From the NCBI GenBank assembly GCA_964598005.1, contig CAZRAL010000053.1, positions 1-17,456 of the forward strand: a DNA stretch of 17,456 nt, given 5' to 3'. The stretch comes from CAZRAL01 sp964598005. GTDB lineage: Bacteria; Pseudomonadota; Gammaproteobacteria; Burkholderiales; Usitatibacteraceae. Every line of letters begins with the position of its first letter. Position 1 is the stretch's first letter. A model generated the notes under the pieces. The model was given only the letters and a program-made list of their open reading frames with translations, did no database searches and was not told where the DNA came from. Shown in pieces: positions 16,210 through 17,456 of this stretch. The position numbers and the translations under genes were made by a program.

Positions 16210-17031
16210 TCATACCGGGTTATGAACCGTAAAAGCGCGTGGTATCGATCCTATCCAGTCCCATTTGCTCATTAGGGGACGATGGCGAAAAACATCTCCA
16301 TTAACGGCTTCGATCTTGTCCAGAATCCGTAATCCGCCCGAGATAACAAAGCGCAATTCCCAGCCGATACGCCCGCGCAAGGCACGAGTGAGCGGCGCGC
16401 CAGATTGAATCATCTGGCGCGAGCGTATGCATTGAAAACGAATCAATTGCTGCCAGGCCGATGAGTCGATTTCCATGGCAATGTCACGATCCGAAACGCC
16501 ATATCTCAGCATTTCATCCTGTGGCAGGTAGACACGGTTCTTTTTCCAGTCTATGGCGACGTCTTGCCAGAAATTGATGAGTTGCAATGCAGAGCAAATG
16601 GCATCGCTATGGCGCAGATTTTGCGGGGAGGCTGCGCCGTAAAGATGTAACAAGAGGCGGCCGATGGGGTTGGCCGAACGACGGCAATAATCGAGCACCT
16701 CATCAAAATTGGCGTAGCGCGATTTAATGACATCCTGACTAAATACATCCAACAAATCCCGGAACAACTGGATCGGTAGCGCGTATTCAGCGATGATGTT
16801 GGCGATGTCGTGAAACAGGGCCTGTGTCGGTGCCTGGTTGGCCGCAATCCTGTCCAGTTCCTGACGGTACGCATCCAGTTGTTGTAGTCGTTCTGCTGCC
16901 GGTATATCCCCTTCATCGGCAAAATCGTCGGCTGTGCGGGCAAAAGCGTAAATGATTTCGATTGGTCGGCGCAGTTTCCCAGGAAGCAACCACGATGCAA
17001 CCGGAAAATTTTCATAATGGTTGACGGGCAC
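16210..17031 (-). CDS. hpnC: Hydroxysqualene synthase HpnC
   Basis: This enzyme converts presqualene diphosphate to hydroxysqualene, the substrate of HpnE. The 273-residue protein starts with the typical HYENFPVASWLLP block and has the first Asp-rich motif Asp35-Asp36-x-x-Asp39 (FARTADDFADEGD) and the second motif in LINFWQDVAIDWKKNRVYLP. These separate it clearly from HpnD, although both belong to the trans-isoprenyl diphosphate synthase family. The start is a GTG at 17031, the only start that keeps the N-terminal block, and it lacks a visible Shine-Dalgarno. It is the first gene of the squalene operon; the region upstream is full of repeats. Downstream, 59 bp separate it from the inserted element, and the AT-rich sequence there shows no clear terminator, so read-through to hpnD is likely. 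Confidence 0.94.
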   Translation of the reverse strand: MPVNHYENFPVASWLLPGKLRRPIEIIYAFARTADDFADEGDIPAAERLQQLDAYRQELDRIAANQAPTQALFHDIANIIAEYALPIQLFRDLLDVFSQDVIKSRYANFDEVLDYCRRSANPIGRLLLHLYGAASPQNLRHSDAICSALQLINFWQDVAIDWKKNRVYLPQDEMLRYGVSDRDIAMEIDSSAWQQLIRFQCIRSRQMIQSGAPLTRALRGRIGWELRFVISGGLRILDKIEAVNGDVFRHRPLMSKWDWIGSIPRAFTVHNPV

Positions 17032-17074
17032 AAGAAGGGTTGAGAAATATAAAGAGAAAAAATGGAGCCAGTAA

Positions 17075-17176
17075 TTACAAAAACTGTTGCGCGGCCATGT
17101 GGGATTTAATCAGTGCTTCCTTAGGGTCTGGGTCATACGATTCCACCCAATACCTCTCAGCGTAACGTATTGCGTG
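17075..17176 (-). pseudogene. Possible 3' remnant of a gene, 33 open codons
   Basis: After a TGA, 33 codons are open on the minus strand, reading RYAERYWVESYDPDPKEA and then LIKSHMAAQQFL before TAA. The composition looks protein-like (Trp, Tyr, Asp-Pro pairs), but there is no start with a ribosome binding site and I recognise no family. Its last part coincides with the orphan repeat end, so it may simply be repeat sequence that happens to be open. Confidence 0.2.
17088..17121 (-). repeat. Orphan end of the inverted-repeat element
   Basis: Read on the minus strand, 29 of 34 bases match the outermost left end of the 321-bp element (15831-15864), including CTGATTAA and a 16-base identical run TCCCACATGGCCGCGC. 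The interior would point toward hpnC, but similarity stops after this stretch and no partner end follows. It is a truncated or degraded copy, or a shared ancestral target. Confidence 0.7.
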
Positions 17177-17211
17177 TCAGCATTGTATCCGAACATATGA
17201 TTTCAGAGTAC

Positions 17212-17225
17212 GGTCCCCGGGGACC
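17212..17225. repeat. 14-bp perfect GC palindrome
   Basis: GGTCCCCGGGGACC is fully self-complementary and is followed at once by a second CCCGGGG block. It could be a dimeric regulator site or a structural feature of the repeat-rich region upstream of hpnC. Confidence 0.6.
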
Positions 17226-17258
17226 CGGGGAATTTAATTTCGCAGCGCCGAAAATGAA

Positions 17259-17403
17259 TAGACTTCTTTCGAAACTTGCTGCGCTTGACATAACGGCGTT
17301 GCACGGTGGCTCAAAATCCTCATTTACTCCCTTGTAAACTCCGGTTTTTCGCCGCCATGCGCCTTGTTTTGTCTTCGCTCGCGACAGTTTCGAAAGAAGT
17401 CTA
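17259..17403. repeat. 145-bp imperfect palindrome with perfect 18-bp ends
   Basis: TAGACTTCTTTCGAAACT (17259-17276) is repeated as its exact reverse complement at 17386-17403. The arms remain partly complementary throughout and meet near the centre at TTTACTCCCTTGTAAA. A single transcript from either strand would fold into one long interrupted hairpin. It lies 10 bp beyond the stop of the gene fragment at the right edge, so it may end that transcript, but no U-run follows. Its ends are unrelated to those of the 321-bp element. From memory, similar palindromes with a central TTTAC-GTAAA or TGTAC-GTACA recur between genes in other proteobacteria. Confidence 0.75.
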
Positions 17404-17413
17404 ATAACTGATG

Positions 17414-17456
17414 TTACGCAGTCGCATTCCGCAGAGCCTGAAGCTCGGCATAGGCT
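17414..17456 (-). CDS. 3' end of an unrecognised gene running off the window
   Basis: The minus strand reads AYAELQALRNATA and then TAA (17414-17416), cut by the window edge. Fourteen codons with a helix-like, protein-like composition, ending just before the 145-bp palindrome, fit a real gene terminus. The piece is too short to identify, and chance cannot be excluded. Confidence 0.35.
   Translation of the reverse strand, partial: AYAELQALRNATA

Larger units (their letters stand above)
17032..17456. other. Repeat-rich region upstream of hpnC without an intact gene
   Basis: These 425 bp hold an orphan end of the inverted-repeat element, a short open stretch that may be a gene remnant, a GC palindrome, a 145-bp imperfect palindrome and the 3' end of an unrecognised gene (each listed separately). 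The hpnC promoter should lie here. The nearest candidate on the minus strand, a TATATT-like -10 about 20 bp before the GTG, has no good -35, so I do not place one. Confidence 0.6.

Noticed and set aside
17123..17211. Possible tRNA or small RNA gene upstream of hpnC
   Set aside because: A TGGGT-ACCCA stem is present, but no cloverleaf, T-loop motif or terminator could be found.

Overview
This looks like chromosomal DNA of a proteobacterium, most likely a Betaproteobacterium (perhaps Nitrosomonadales-like). That is inferred from the HpnCDE squalene route, the gltIJKL order, a YciK-type reductase and a medium GC content. I cannot name the genus. Every gene I can support lies on the minus strand, so transcription runs from high to low coordinates.

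Right end (17456 to 17032). This gene-poor stretch holds the last 14 codons of an unrecognised gene, a 145-bp imperfect palindrome, a 14-bp GC palindrome, and an orphan copy of the end of a repeat element. Hopanoid/squalene block (17031 to 12942): hpnC, hpnD and hpnE convert farnesyl diphosphate to squalene, followed by a YciK-like short-chain dehydrogenase whose catalytic Tyr is a Phe. hpnC and hpnD are split by a 321-bp non-coding element with perfect 21-bp terminal inverted repeats and a strong internal hairpin. Its edge lies 13 bp from the hpnD start.

Signalling block (12803 to 9452): three genes 20-30 bp apart, probably one operon. They encode a class III nucleotide cyclase with one membrane helix and an extracytoplasmic PEGA domain, a lipoprotein built of two cysteine-containing TPR-like modules, and a membrane-tethered Hanks-type Ser/Thr kinase. 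This is the best candidate here for a little-described system, possibly sensing at the envelope and signalling through both a nucleotide and phosphorylation.

Efflux block (9313 to 3445): a complete tripartite RND pump (lipoprotein adaptor, HAE1-type inner-membrane transporter, outer-membrane lipoprotein channel) with tight or overlapping junctions and no adjacent regulator. Transport block (3293 to 76): gltI, gltJ, gltK and gltL form a glutamate/aspartate ABC importer. A textbook intrinsic terminator sits between the binding-protein gene and the permease genes, which probably sets their expression ratio.

No rRNA, tRNA, CRISPR array, transposase or integrase gene was found.
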